Shown one piece after another: positions 52,770 to 62,219 of a DNA stretch of 64,000 nt (position 1 is the first letter of the stretch; each line of letters begins with the position of its first letter). The stretch covers positions 62,001 through 126,000 of the forward strand of contig JAMLHW010000015.1 of NCBI GenBank assembly GCA_023954475.1. The letters run 5' to 3'. This DNA comes from Anaerolineae bacterium (lineage in GTDB: Bacteria > Chloroflexota > Anaerolineae > Promineifilales > Promineifilaceae). The notes below the pieces were generated by a model. The model was not told the origin of the DNA, made no database searches, and worked only from the letters and a program-made list of their open reading frames with translations. The position numbers and the translations under genes were made by a program.

Positions 52770-53459
52770 ATGTCCCGTATTGCCGTCATCATTCCCGCTT
52801 TGAACGAAGCCGACAATATCGGTCCGCTCGTAGCCGCTGTGTGGGCGCAAAATGTGGACAACGTCTACGTCGTCGACAACGGATCGACGGATGCCACAGC
52901 CGACGTTGCCCGCGCGGCAGGAGCAACTGTCATAGCGGAACCGCGCCAGGGTTACGGCTTCGCATGCGCGGCGGGGGTAACGGCTGCCCGCACAAACGGT
53001 GCGGACATACTCGTCTTTATCGACGGCGATTACAGTTCACTGCCGGAAGAAATGCCGCGACTGCTTGAGCCTCTGCAGCAGAATTCGGCCGAATTGGTTC
53101 TGGGATCGCGCAAACTGGGCCATATTGCTGCCGGAGCGATGCTGCCGCATCAGCGCTTCGGCAACTGGCTGTCGTCGCGCCTCATGCAGCAGTTGTACCA
53201 CATCGACGTCACCGATTTGGGGCCATATCGCGCCATTGGTGCCGAGTTACTGTTACAACTAGACATGCAGGAAATGACGTTTGGCTGGCCGACGGAAATG
53301 ATGGTCAAAGTCGCCAGCCGCCAACTGCGCATCGTCGAAGTGCCGGTTAGCTGGCACGTGCGGCGCAGCGGGCAATCAAAAGTCAGCGGCACACTGCGTG
53401 GTTCAATTCTGGCCGCTTACTACATCCTGGGTGTCACCCTACGTTATGCCCGTCGCTAA
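52770..53459 (+). CDS. GT2 glycosyltransferase (dolichyl/polyprenyl-phosphate mannose synthase-like)
   Basis: This 229-residue GT-A enzyme has the N-terminal nucleotide site IAVIIPALNEADNIGPL and DNGSTDATADVARAAGA, the acidic FIDGDYSSLPEE metal motif near residue 88, and LGSRKLGH near 117. It lacks a C-terminal membrane domain, as in soluble Dpm1-type enzymes. It probably charges a polyprenyl phosphate with a sugar for the GT-C enzymes at 53446 and possibly 44941. Its 3' end overlaps the next gene by 14 bp. Confidence 0.92.
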   Translation: MSRIAVIIPALNEADNIGPLVAAVWAQNVDNVYVVDNGSTDATADVARAAGATVIAEPRQGYGFACAAGVTAARTNGADILVFIDGDYSSLPEEMPRLLEPLQQNSAELVLGSRKLGHIAAGAMLPHQRFGNWLSSRLMQQLYHIDVTDLGPYRAIGAELLLQLDMQEMTFGWPTEMMVKVASRQLRIVEVPVSWHVRRSGQSKVSGTLRGSILAAYYILGVTLRYARR

Positions 53460-54858
53460 AACCCGCCACCGGCGCTCGATTGGCTTCTTCATTCTCGTTG
53501 GAATCAGCATCATTGCCTATGCCGGACTCGTCCGGCTGGATTGGCAGTTCGGGACACTGCGCGCCCAAGCCGTGCCGCAAACGATTGGCTGGTATCTGCT
53601 GGCGTTTTTCGCCTTTGTTGGCACCCTTTTTTGGGCGGAACGGCATTCGCTGTCGATGAAATGGGTCTGGGCAGTCGCCATACTGTTTCGCCTGCTGCTA
53701 CTGTTGACGACGCCGACGTTGTCGGATGACATCTATCGCTATTTGTGGGATGGGCATGTTGCCAATAATGGTGTCAGCCCGTATGCCTATGCGATCGATT
53801 CGGCCGAACTCGACTTCCTCGACATCCCGATTCGCGCCCAGGCCAACAACACATGGATGGCCAGCCCCTACTTACCGGCTGCCCAGGTGGTCTTTGCCAC
53901 AATCGCACTGCTGTTCCCGCTGCAACCCCTCTTTCTGCAAATTGCCATGGTCGCTTTCGATTTGCTCAGCGGGGTCGTGATTGCCAAATTACTGGTGCTG
54001 GCGGCGCTGCCTGCGCGACGTCTGCTGATCTATTTGTGGAATCCACTGGTCATCGTCGAAGTTGCCCACGGTGCACACATTGACGCGTGGATGGTGTTGC
54101 TGACGCTGTTGGCCGTCTGGCTGACGTTCAAATCAGAGCTGACGAATGCAAAACGGTCGCGTTGGGCGCAAGCAAGTGCGCCAATGGCGCTGGCGTTGGC
54201 AACGTTGACTAAAATTCTGCCGGTGCTGACCCTGCCCGTTTTGTTCTGGCGCTGGTCGTGGCGACAATGGCTGATCTACGGCACGGCTGTCGTTGCGCTG
54301 CTGCTTCCCGCGGGCATCCGTGCTGGTTGGGGTCTGAGCGGCGAATTGGACGGCACAGGCGTGTTTGGTGCACTGCGCATTTACGGCGGCCGGTGGAAGT
54401 TCAACAGCGGCATTGTATTTTGGCTGGAGCAGTTTTTACAGAAACAAGGGGTTACGGCAGCGTTGCTGGTCAGCAAAGTGATTGTAGCCGTTTTGATGGT
54501 GGCTGTGTTACTGATTGTGTGGCGAGCAGCGCGGAGGAGGACGGGATTTCGGCCGACTTTGCGCCTCATGAGCCTGCCGTTCATGGCATACATTCTGCTC
54601 ACACCCACCGTGCATCCGTGGTATACAGTGATTGTGATTGCCTTTCTGCCGTTTGTGGCACCGGCCGATGGTGAGCATCGCCGGCTGTGGCTACTGGTTT
54701 TGCCATGGCTGTACCTGAGCGGTGCGCTCATTTTCTCTTACCTAGCGTACCTCAATCCGCAGCAGTATGGTGAATTGGAATGGGTGCGGCAACTGGAATG
54801 GCTACCGGTGTTCGCTTTGCTGTTCGTGGCAGGGCTACTGCGTGTCAGGAGCCGTTGA
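53446..54858 (+). CDS. GT87-type polyprenol-phosphate-dependent membrane glycosyltransferase
   Basis: This protein of about 470 residues has ten or so transmembrane helices. The early extracytoplasmic loop has LSDDIYRYLWDGHVANNGVSPYAY near residues 90-115, the acidic DD-x-Y motif of GT-C mannosyltransferases, and the C-terminal half has TPTVHPWYTVI near residue 380. It uses a lipid-linked sugar, likely made by the GT2 enzyme upstream. The ATG at 53446 is chosen because it lies within the end of the previous gene, giving the usual short overlap; the frame extending to 53398 is internal to that gene. Confidence 0.85.
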   Translation: MPVAKTRHRRSIGFFILVGISIIAYAGLVRLDWQFGTLRAQAVPQTIGWYLLAFFAFVGTLFWAERHSLSMKWVWAVAILFRLLLLLTTPTLSDDIYRYLWDGHVANNGVSPYAYAIDSAELDFLDIPIRAQANNTWMASPYLPAAQVVFATIALLFPLQPLFLQIAMVAFDLLSGVVIAKLLVLAALPARRLLIYLWNPLVIVEVAHGAHIDAWMVLLTLLAVWLTFKSELTNAKRSRWAQASAPMALALATLTKILPVLTLPVLFWRWSWRQWLIYGTAVVALLLPAGIRAGWGLSGELDGTGVFGALRIYGGRWKFNSGIVFWLEQFLQKQGVTAALLVSKVIVAVLMVAVLLIVWRAARRRTGFRPTLRLMSLPFMAYILLTPTVHPWYTVIVIAFLPFVAPADGEHRRLWLLVLPWLYLSGALIFSYLAYLNPQQYGELEWVRQLEWLPVFALLFVAGLLRVRSR

Positions 54859-54927
54859 TGCACAACTATGTCACGATTGATCCATCCGTGCAAAGAAGCA
54901 TGGTGATCCAGCGTTGGAGAACAAACT

Positions 54928-55644
54928 TCAAATGTCTCGTCTGGCTGACATCGCAATGCCGGTTTGCCCCAGCCAGTAGGTGATGATGACGATGTAACCG
55001 GACAGCGGCAGATCGACGGCAAAGCGGTTGATCGCCAACACGCTGTCGCTAAATGCAAACAACAGCGCACCGATCAAGCCAATTTGAGCAGAAAATCGGC
55101 CGATTCCCGCCACACCAACCCGACTCGCCGCCCGCCACACCATCGTCATGATGACGAGTACGTAGAACACGACCGGAAAGGTCATGTCGCCCAAGTCACC
55201 CTGCGTATAGAGGAAAGCATAGATAAAAATACCATAGCCGTAAGCCAGGATAGCGCGTCCAGGAAACAACTCACGACTGTCACGCGTGAACATGACGATG
55301 TAAGCAACATGCCCCAGCAGAAACGATACCAGCCCGAACAGAAAATAGCTGTCGTTGTCCCACACCCGTGACGCTTCCAGCAAAATATCGCCAAACATGC
55401 ACAGGATCAGACCAGCGATCAGCCAGATACGATAACTGCTTCTCTGCGGTAGCCAGTACGCCCATAACGCCAGACACAACACTGGGATCGGTTTGGCGAT
55501 CATGCGCACTGCATCCGAATCGACAGCACGCCCGCCAAAAATGAACACGAGCGCGGCAACGATGCCGACAATGGCAACAGTCTTTGTGCGTGTTGAGCTG
55601 TTTTTGTAGTCCAAACTATTCGTGATCATGGAGCAATATTGCAT
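54928..55644 (-). CDS. YhhN/TMEM86-family lysoplasmalogenase-like membrane protein
   Basis: This 238-residue protein has about eight transmembrane helices. Family marks are MIAKPIPVLCLALWAYWLP near residue 47, LILCMFGDILLEA near 78, a LLGHVAYIVMF segment near 106, and FSDSVLAINRF near 205 with the conserved Asp residues. Animal TMEM86B and Legionella homologues hydrolyse the vinyl-ether bond of lysoplasmalogens, and activity of this protein is inferred from the family. It is convergent with the GT87 gene and downstream of the hydrogenase protease. No strong ribosome-binding site precedes the ATG at 55644; ATG 55629 is an alternative. Confidence 0.82.
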   Translation of the reverse strand: MQYCSMITNSLDYKNSSTRTKTVAIVGIVAALVFIFGGRAVDSDAVRMIAKPIPVLCLALWAYWLPQRSSYRIWLIAGLILCMFGDILLEASRVWDNDSYFLFGLVSFLLGHVAYIVMFTRDSRELFPGRAILAYGYGIFIYAFLYTQGDLGDMTFPVVFYVLVIMTMVWRAASRVGVAGIGRFSAQIGLIGALLFAFSDSVLAINRFAVDLPLSGYIVIITYWLGQTGIAMSARRDI

Positions 55645-55673
55645 TCATTCGATTTCAAGCTTTTCCGACTCGA

Positions 55674-56213
55674 TTAGGTCGTACCGTCTCCATTATATTT
55701 CGTGAGGAGCGACATAACCATGGCAGTTGCCCTTGGAATCGCAAGGGCAACGACCGGCGTTAATGCGTCTGAAAAATCGAAATGGGGTTGCGTTTCAATG
55801 GCGACGATTTGGATGTCGGAAGGGAGATCGGCGTTCAGTTTTCGGCCGATTGCCAGCGCCGTCTGCAAACTTGTATCATGCGCCGCCGTCGAGTGACCGG
55901 TTGACGGTTCGGGCAGCGCGTTCAAATCAAACTGATATACATCGCCAACCGCTCCACCCTCCGTCTGAATCGAATCGACAATGATCACCCGCTCGTAACC
56001 GATCAACTGCTCCATCAAGCTCAAGCCGCCCAACGACAAATACGCCACATCGATTTCCGCACCATTTAGCTGCGCCTCAACCGCCTCGACCACACGCCAG
56101 CCAACGCCGTCATCGCCCAAAATCGGATTACCCAAGCCGACAAGTAGGGTTCCATATTGCGTAGAGGCTTGATGCATCAAGCCTCTACAGTCAACAATAC
56201 TGGCGTAGGACAT
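55674..56213 (-). CDS. [NiFe]-hydrogenase maturation protease (HyaD/HycI-type)
   Basis: This 179-residue endopeptidase removes the C-terminal extension of the hydrogenase large subunit after nickel insertion. The family motif LVGLGNPILGDDGVGWRVVEAV is near residues 24-45 (Glu/Asp nickel ligands) and VIIVDSIQTEGGAVGDVY near 77. The ATG at 56213 lies 5 bases after GAGGT and overlaps the mvhA end by 23 bp. A 28-bp palindromic unit (56161-56188) falls inside the first 18 codons. An ATG at 56177 is possible, but no ribosome-binding site precedes it. It is the last gene of the hydrogenase operon and most likely specific for the MvhA-type subunit directly upstream. Confidence 0.9.
   Translation of the reverse strand: MSYASIVDCRGLMHQASTQYGTLLVGLGNPILGDDGVGWRVVEAVEAQLNGAEIDVAYLSLGGLSLMEQLIGYERVIIVDSIQTEGGAVGDVYQFDLNALPEPSTGHSTAAHDTSLQTALAIGRKLNADLPSDIQIVAIETQPHFDFSDALTPVVALAIPRATAMVMSLLTKYNGDGTT
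56161..56188. repeat. 28-bp palindromic repeat unit 3 (GTAG...CTAC), perfect
   Basis: GTAGAGGCTTGA and TCAAGCCTCTAC are fully complementary 12-bp arms around TGCA. Ends, length and layout match units 1 and 2. Unlike those it lies within a reading frame, encoding about ten N-terminal residues of the maturation protease, which suggests insertion into an operon junction and recruitment as coding sequence. Confidence 0.65.
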
Positions 56214-57663
56214 CCATTACCTCACCGTCCACATCCCGAATCGTTACCTGCAGTGGCATCTGACCCGGCAGCGAATGGGTCGCGCAGCCAAAACACGGAT
56301 CGTAGGCGCGAAACGCCATTTCGACCATGTTGAGCAGCCCTGCATTGACGACGGTGCCTTTCTTGATCAAGCTCTGTGCTGCTTTCTTGATCGACATGCT
56401 GATCGGTGCGTAGTTGTTGGTCGTACCGACGATCAGGTTGACTTTGGTCAAAATGCCGCGCTCGTCGGTCCAATAGTGATGTGTCAACGTGCCGCGCGGT
56501 GCTTCGACGGTGCCGACGCCTTCGGTCGGTGTTGCTGTCGGCACCGTGCGAATGTTGTCGGATATGATTTCCGGATCGGTGGCGAGTTCGAGCATGCGTT
56601 CGGCCGAATACAGCAACTCGATCAACCGCGCCCAGTGCGTCGCCAGTCGTTGGTGTACCGGTTTACCCCCCAGCGTGGCGTAGAACTGCTCGTAATGCTC
56701 CTGCGCCAGCGGCGTCGCCATGCCGTCCGCCGCGTTCAGGCGTGACAACGGCGTCGCCATGTACACGCCCGACTCATTGCCGTCGACGAACCCTTTCCAG
56801 CCGACCTTTTTCAGATACGGGAACTTGAGATACGTCCACGGCTCAACATGTTCGGCAATCCAGTCACGGTATTCGTGTGGTGCGTATTTGCCCACGCGCT
56901 TGCCGTCGGGATCGACGATGCTCACCTTGCCGTCGTAGAAATTGACCCGATTCTGTGCATCTACCAGACCCATGTAATATGTCCGGTGCGTGTAAATATC
57001 GCCCAGAATCAAGTCGACGTACTGCTGATTGCCTAAAACCATATCGTTGAACAGGCCGAGACTGAACTGCGCAAACTCAATTGCCCACCGCGCAATCCTC
57101 TCAATCTCAACGCGCTCGCTCTCCGTCAGCCCTTTCAACACGCCGCCCGGCACCGATGTCGCCGGATGCACCTTGCGTGCGCCGAGCATTTCGACGACGC
57201 GATGACCGCTGCGCCGCGCTTCGATCACCTTGCCGCCGATTTCCAGCCCGACTTTGTGAATCACGCCCAGGATATTGCGTTCTGCCACGGGCGCATCCGG
57301 TCCCATGACAAAATCGGGGCCGCCGAGCGCGTAAAAATGTGTCGTGTGATCGGTGAAGTAGAAACCCATGTAGAGCAGTTCGCGCAGCTTTTTGGCTGCC
57401 GACGGTGGATCGACATGGTAGACGGCATCGCCCGCTTTGGCTGCCGCCATGTGGTGCGCCTCAGGACAGACGCCGCAGATGCGATTGGTCAGTAGCGGCA
57501 TTTCTTCGACAGGTCGGCCGATACAGAACCGTTCAAAGCCGCGCAATTCCGGAATCTGGAAATACGTATTGGCGACATCCCCTTCCTCGTCGAGAAAAAT
57601 CTCGATCTTCCCATGTCCTTCAAGCCGTGTAATCGGGTCGATTGTAATGCGTCTGGTTGCCAT
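56191..57663 (-). CDS. mvhA: Group 3c [NiFe]-hydrogenase large subunit (MvhA-type)
   Basis: This 490-residue subunit holds the NiFe active site: N-terminal CxxC in [14 protein letters not shown] near residue 63 and C-terminal DPCFGCATH near residue 455. A further 27-residue tail follows that the adjacent protease should cleave after His. The start [20 protein letters not shown] is typical. It oxidises H2 in the cytosol and passes electrons to the MvhG-type subunit. The ATG at 57663 follows GGAG at 7 bases; a GTG at 57675 is possible but less likely. The gene order and the neighbouring MvhD and HdrABC genes place it in group 3c rather than in the bidirectional Hox type. Confidence 0.93.
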   Translation of the reverse strand: MATRRITIDPITRLEGHGKIEIFLDEEGDVANTYFQIPELRGFERFCIGRPVEEMPLLTNRICGVCPEAHHMAAAKAGDAVYHVDPPSAAKKLRELLYMGFYFTDHTTHFYALGGPDFVMGPDAPVAERNILGVIHKVGLEIGGKVIEARRSGHRVVEMLGARKVHPATSVPGGVLKGLTESERVEIERIARWAIEFAQFSLGLFNDMVLGNQQYVDLILGDIYTHRTYYMGLVDAQNRVNFYDGKVSIVDPDGKRVGKYAPHEYRDWIAEHVEPWTYLKFPYLKKVGWKGFVDGNESGVYMATPLSRLNAADGMATPLAQEHYEQFYATLGGKPVHQRLATHWARLIELLYSAERMLELATDPEIISDNIRTVPTATPTEGVGTVEAPRGTLTHHYWTDERGILTKVNLIVGTTNNYAPISMSIKKAAQSLIKKGTVVNAGLLNMVEMAFRAYDPCFGCATHSLPGQMPLQVTIRDVDGEVMDVLRQYC

Positions 57664-57712
57664 GTTTCGCTCCACATATGAAAAGTCGGAAAATTTCCGC
57701 CATCATCCTTTT

Positions 57713-58711
57713 TCATCCCACTTTTCCCGTCCGCAAAAGTGAATGCGCCAGGTTAAAGCGGTAAAACGATCCCGCCGGATCGGGAATACCGTCGAGAATG
57801 CGCTCAATTTCATCGGGATCGCGGCTGTCAATGACTGATGCCAGGGCCGACATGATGCGCGCACCGTAATCGACCACACCTTCGGCCGGACCATAACAGC
57901 CGATGCACGGTGCATTGTGCTGCGGACAAAGTGCACCACAGCCGCTGCGCGTCGCCATGCCGTTGCACAAAATCCCCTGCTCCAACAAACACAAATCGGG
58001 ATCAATGGCATCCATTTCGTGAATGCGGACGAATTTTGTGATCTTTTTGACGTTACGCTGGCGTGGACATTCGTCGCAACAGGTCGAGTCGCCGGCACCG
58101 ATGACGGCGCCTTTGGGGGGCAGTTCGGCTTTGCCTTCAAGCACAGCCAGCACGAGGTCGATAACGGTTGCGATTTGATGTGATTCCGGCGGACACCCAG
58201 GCATGTAGTAGTCGACGTCGACGACTTGATCGAGCGTTTTCAGCACAGGATAGAATTCGGGGATGTGCAGGATACCTTCGGGAACGGTGGTATGGGTTTT
58301 CGGCCGAATTCCCCCCGCATTATCCGTACTCACCGATGCATACACAGCGTCGAAAATCTGATCCTGGCTGCTGAAATTTGCCAAGCCTGGAATGCAGCCT
58401 TCTATCGCACACGACCCGAACGCCACCAGAATCTGCGATTTGCGCCGCAGCAAATTGGCTAAACGCTCATTTTCGTCATTGCGAATGCCACCGTTGAACA
58501 GAGTAAGCAGAATCGAGCCGTCGTCCATAGCTTCGACATCTTTGTATTTGGCATCCATCGCCACCGGCCAGAACACCACATCAAACGCAGCATCGACATC
58601 GAGAATTTTCGGCCCGATGTTGAGCACCGCAATCTCACAACCACCGCACGACGATGCCCAATACATCGCAAACTTTGGCTTTTCAGTTGGTTTACTGCCA
58701 TTGTGACTCAT
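57713..58711 (-). CDS. mvhG: [NiFe]-hydrogenase small subunit (MvhG-type)
   Basis: This 332-residue iron-sulfur subunit has the proximal-cluster motif [12 protein letters not shown] near residue 20, with GSCAIEGC near 98 and [11 protein letters not shown] near 168. The C-terminal half has many Cys (CCDECPRQ near 212, [11 protein letters not shown] near 242, [15 protein letters not shown] near 258) for two further clusters. There is no Tat signal, so it is cytoplasmic, as expected for group 3. The start overlaps the mvhD stop by 4 bases (ATGA). It relays electrons from MvhA to MvhD. Confidence 0.93.
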   Translation of the reverse strand: MSHNGSKPTEKPKFAMYWASSCGGCEIAVLNIGPKILDVDAAFDVVFWPVAMDAKYKDVEAMDDGSILLTLFNGGIRNDENERLANLLRRKSQILVAFGSCAIEGCIPGLANFSSQDQIFDAVYASVSTDNAGGIRPKTHTTVPEGILHIPEFYPVLKTLDQVVDVDYYMPGCPPESHQIATVIDLVLAVLEGKAELPPKGAVIGAGDSTCCDECPRQRNVKKITKFVRIHEMDAIDPDLCLLEQGILCNGMATRSGCGALCPQHNAPCIGCYGPAEGVVDYGARIMSALASVIDSRDPDEIERILDGIPDPAGSFYRFNLAHSLLRTGKVG

Positions 58712-59175
58712 GCCGGAACCTCCTCCATCACGGATGGCTCAGCAACTAGTTGCTGTTTGGAAGGCATCGACCATGCCAATGGACCCAGAGCTCTAATCTC
58801 ATCGACAAAACCGGCGATTTGCTTCGCTAACTGCACGCCTTCCGCTGCGCTGGCCCAGACCAGTTTGACTCGCTCCGGTTCAATGCCAAATCCAATCAAC
58901 GTGCGCCGCAACAGATGATAGCGACGCAATGCCTTGTAATTTTGCTCCAGATAATGACATTCACCGGGATGACAACCCGTGATCAAAACGCCATCAGCAC
59001 CATTCGACAACGCTTTGAGTACAAACGTCGGATCGAGGCGACCGGAACACATCAGCCGTACCAGCCGCACATTGGGCGGATATTTGATCCGCGCCGTGCC
59101 GGCCATGTCAGCCGCGCGATAACTGCACCAGTTACACGTAAAACCGATAATGACCGGTTCGAATTGTTCGCTCAT
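58708..59175 (-). CDS. mvhD: MvhD-type electron-transfer subunit
   Basis: This 155-residue protein has the delta-subunit signature GFTCNWCSYRAADMAG near residue 11, LMCSGRLDP near 41 and ITGCHPGECHYLEQNYKALRR near 64. Together these supply the Cys ligands of the [2Fe-2S] cluster (CxnCxnCxxxxC). MvhD links hydrogenase to the HdrA subunit in the bifurcating complex. It starts 9 bases after the hdrA stop. Confidence 0.93.
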   Translation of the reverse strand: MSEQFEPVIIGFTCNWCSYRAADMAGTARIKYPPNVRLVRLMCSGRLDPTFVLKALSNGADGVLITGCHPGECHYLEQNYKALRRYHLLRRTLIGFGIEPERVKLVWASAAEGVQLAKQIAGFVDEIRALGPLAWSMPSKQQLVAEPSVMEEVPA

Positions 59176-59184
59176 CGTCGCCTC

Positions 59185-61212
59185 CTACACCGCCATCGCC
59201 AGCAGATCGACCGGCTGCTCAAACATCAACAACCCTTCGATCTGCGACATGACCTGCTCATTGCTGAAACCGGTTCCGCTGATTGCACCGGCCGGACACG
59301 CAGCAACACAGGTGCCGCAACCCTGACACAGCGCGTGATTGATTTCCGTGACCATCTCGTCTTCATGCCACACAATCGCGTTAAACGGACACAAATCGTT
59401 GCAAATACGACAGCCCGAACATTTGTGCGCATCGACCGTGGCGCGGATCGGTTCAAGTTCGATTTCGCCCTTGTTAATGCGGCTGATCACCCGCGCCGCC
59501 GCTGCTGCGCCCTGTGCCACGCTGCTCGGAATGTCTTTTGGCCCTTGCACACAGCCGGCGATGTAGACGCCTTCAGTCATCGTGGCAATCGGATCGAGCT
59601 TGGGGTGCTTCTCAATAAACCAGCCGTTTGCGCTACACGAAATACCAAAGGTGTGTGCCACCTGTTTGGCGTCCCGGCGCGGCTCTAGCCCTGCAGAAAG
59701 CACAACCATATCGACCGGTATACGGCGCTGCCGTCCGGCCAAAGTATCTTCAACCTGAATGATCAGCTTGTCTTCTTCGCCGGATCTGCGGGCGGCGTCT
59801 GTCACTTCTGCCACACGCCCGCGCACGAAAATCGTGCCCTCTTCCATGACGTGTTGATAGAACTCGTCATAATCTTTGTACGCCGTACGCATGTCGATGT
59901 AGAAATTGTAGACGGTCGCACCGGTGCGTTCTTTGACAAGATGGGCGAATTTGAGGCTCTGCATGCAGCAGATGACCGAACAGTAGTTGTTGTAGTTGCG
60001 GTCGCGGCTGCCGACACAGTGAATAATGCCGACCGATTCGGGTTTGGTGACGCCGTCGCGCAATACGATTTCGCCGTTAGTTGGCCCCGCGGCATTGCTC
60101 AGCCGTTCAAATTCGAGACTGGTGAAGACGTTCTTCAGCCGTCCGTACCCGTATTGCGGTACGCGCCGGGCGTCGAACAGATCAAACCCGGTTGCCAGAA
60201 TGATGTTGCCGACGGTGACCGTAATGTACTGTTCTGTTTGCTCAAAATCAATCGCACCTGTCGGGCAGAGTAGCTGACACGCCTTGCACTTACCTTTCTC
60301 GAAGTAAGTGCAGTTTTCCGTGTCGAGCACCGGGTATTTCGGCACGGCCTGCGGAAACGGCGTGTAAATCGCTTTGCGGTAGCCCAAACCAGCCTCAAAC
60401 TCGCCGTCGATCACATTGCGCGTGCATTTCTCGACGCAGATACCGCAACCTGTACACAGCTCTTCGTTGACATAACGCGGCTTTTTCTTGATCGTGACGG
60501 TGAAGTTGCCGACGGAGCCGTCGACGCGCTCCACCTCGGACCACGTGTACAGTTCGATATTGGGATGGGATCCCGCATCGACCATCTTCGGCGTCAGAAT
60601 GCAAGCCGCGCAGTCCAGTGTCGGGAACGTCTTGTCGAATTGGGCCATGTGGCCGCCAATCGACGGTTCGCGTTCGACCAAATAGACTAGGCTGCCCGAT
60701 TCGGCGATTTCGAGCGCTGCCTGAATACCGGCGATGCCGCCACCGACTACCAATGTGGCCGGATGAATCGGTACTTTGAGCGGTTCGAGCGCTTCCTGTT
60801 CGATAACGCGCTCAACGCCACCGGCGATCATCGCTTTGGCCTTAGCGGTCGCCTTTTGCTTGTCGGTGTGTACCCACGATACCTGCTCACGAATCGACAC
60901 AAGTTCGCTTAAATACGGATTGAGTCCGGCGCGGGCGCAGGCACCGCGAAATGTTTTTTCGTGCAGATGGGGCGAACAGGCAGCGACAACGACACGGGTT
61001 AGTCCTTGTTCGGCAATGTCCTGCTCGATCATCTCCTGCCCCAGACTGGAGCACATGAATTTGTAATCGCGCGAGACGACGACGCCCTCGTCTGCCAGCT
61101 TATCACCGGCCCAAACAGCGACGTCTTCGACATCGACGACACCGGCGATGTTGCTGCCGCAGTGGCAGACGTAGACGCCGATGCGTTCTTTTTCGTCCTG
61201 AGAAGGGTTCAT
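59185..61212 (-). CDS. hdrA: HdrA-type flavin and iron-sulfur subunit
   Basis: This 675-residue subunit contains, in order: an N-terminal Fe-S domain (YVCHCGSNIAG near residue 13), an FAD-binding Rossmann motif VVGGGIAGIQAALEIAE near 151, and the HdrA-specific LDCAACILTPKM near 199. A ferredoxin domain is at about 240-320 (CTGCGICVEKC, then CKACQLLCPTGAI). A thioredoxin-reductase-like domain follows, then C-terminal ferredoxin motifs CSGCRICNDLCPFNAI near 590 and CQGCGTCVAACPAGAI near 622. HdrA is the site of flavin-based electron bifurcation between ferredoxin and the HdrBC side. It overlaps hdrB by 4 bases. Confidence 0.95.
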   Translation of the reverse strand: MNPSQDEKERIGVYVCHCGSNIAGVVDVEDVAVWAGDKLADEGVVVSRDYKFMCSSLGQEMIEQDIAEQGLTRVVVAACSPHLHEKTFRGACARAGLNPYLSELVSIREQVSWVHTDKQKATAKAKAMIAGGVERVIEQEALEPLKVPIHPATLVVGGGIAGIQAALEIAESGSLVYLVEREPSIGGHMAQFDKTFPTLDCAACILTPKMVDAGSHPNIELYTWSEVERVDGSVGNFTVTIKKKPRYVNEELCTGCGICVEKCTRNVIDGEFEAGLGYRKAIYTPFPQAVPKYPVLDTENCTYFEKGKCKACQLLCPTGAIDFEQTEQYITVTVGNIILATGFDLFDARRVPQYGYGRLKNVFTSLEFERLSNAAGPTNGEIVLRDGVTKPESVGIIHCVGSRDRNYNNYCSVICCMQSLKFAHLVKERTGATVYNFYIDMRTAYKDYDEFYQHVMEEGTIFVRGRVAEVTDAARRSGEEDKLIIQVEDTLAGRQRRIPVDMVVLSAGLEPRRDAKQVAHTFGISCSANGWFIEKHPKLDPIATMTEGVYIAGCVQGPKDIPSSVAQGAAAAARVISRINKGEIELEPIRATVDAHKCSGCRICNDLCPFNAIVWHEDEMVTEINHALCQGCGTCVAACPAGAISGTGFSNEQVMSQIEGLLMFEQPVDLLAMAV

Positions 61213-62219
61213 GAGGCATCCTCCTCCTTGATCAAGGGTTGCGGCATGGGCAGACTGGGATCGTCTTTGCGTCTACGTTGGGAGTGGCGTTTGGTTGATG
61301 TGGTTTCGGCCGAAACCATTCCCTCAACTGCAACCCCGACTTTCGCCAGCGCCGGTCGCGGATCGACCATCTCCTTACCCAATCCCAACTCTTGTGGCTC
61401 GTGCCCAAACGCCAATCCCATTAACTGCGTAAAGTAGACAATCGGCACGCTGTAATCAGTGGCGAAATGTTTATTCATGTCGTCCTGATACGCATCCAGA
61501 TTGAGCTGGCACATCGGGCACAGCGTCGCCAAGATGTCAGCCTGATAGCTGTCAGCGGCGTAAATCAGGCGCCGTATCAGTTCATACGCTACTGGCGGGC
61601 TGATCTGCGTCATGTGACCGCCGCAACAATGCGTTTTTACCGGAAAATCCACCACCGTCGCGCCCAATGCCCGCAGTACTTGGTCGAGCACATCGGGATA
61701 TTCCGGCGAACCGAAGCGGTTTTCATAATCCGGGCGTACGATCATACAGCCGTAATATGGGGCCACACGCAAACCGGTCAGCGGTCGTACTACTTTGCGC
61801 TTGATCGCCTCAATACCAATCTGGTGATAAATGATGTCGAGCAAGTGACGCACCGTCACCGTGCCGGGATCGTAATGCAGACCACCCGCCGCCAGGGCGT
61901 CGTTGACACTGGCGTTCAGGTCAGGATCGATGCGCATATAGCGGTCGGTTTTGGCGAGATTGAGGTAACACGCGCTGCACGGTGCAACAACCGTACTCGT
62001 GCCGTTCGACTGATTAGCCGCCAGCGCCAGATTGCGCCCGTTGAGCGCATAAGCCGGTAGCCGCGCCACAGAAATGTACTCGGTCGCGCCACAGCAGTTC
62101 CAGTCATCGATTTCCAGCAGTTCGATGTCCAAATCGTCCTTGATCGCCACCAGCGAATCGAGATACGGTCGCGCACTGCGCTGCAGCGAACAGCCGGGAT
62201 AAAAGAGGTATTTACTCAT
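61209..62219 (-). CDS. hdrB: HdrB-type subunit (two CCG domains)
   Basis: This 336-residue subunit has two CCG domains: first with YPGCSLQ near residue 8, DWNCCGATEY near 40 and APCSACYLNL near 79; second with YYGCMIVRP near 155, KTHCCGGHMTQ near 195 and LCPMCQLNLDAY near 231. In methanogens these bind the noncubane clusters that reduce CoM-S-S-CoB. A bacterium would use another, unidentified disulfide or acceptor. About 40 extra C-terminal residues rich in Lys, Arg and Ser follow the family end. It overlaps hdrC and hdrA by 4 bases each. Confidence 0.93.
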   Translation of the reverse strand: MSKYLFYPGCSLQRSARPYLDSLVAIKDDLDIELLEIDDWNCCGATEYISVARLPAYALNGRNLALAANQSNGTSTVVAPCSACYLNLAKTDRYMRIDPDLNASVNDALAAGGLHYDPGTVTVRHLLDIIYHQIGIEAIKRKVVRPLTGLRVAPYYGCMIVRPDYENRFGSPEYPDVLDQVLRALGATVVDFPVKTHCCGGHMTQISPPVAYELIRRLIYAADSYQADILATLCPMCQLNLDAYQDDMNKHFATDYSVPIVYFTQLMGLAFGHEPQELGLGKEMVDPRPALAKVGVAVEGMVSAETTSTKRHSQRRRKDDPSLPMPQPLIKEEDAS

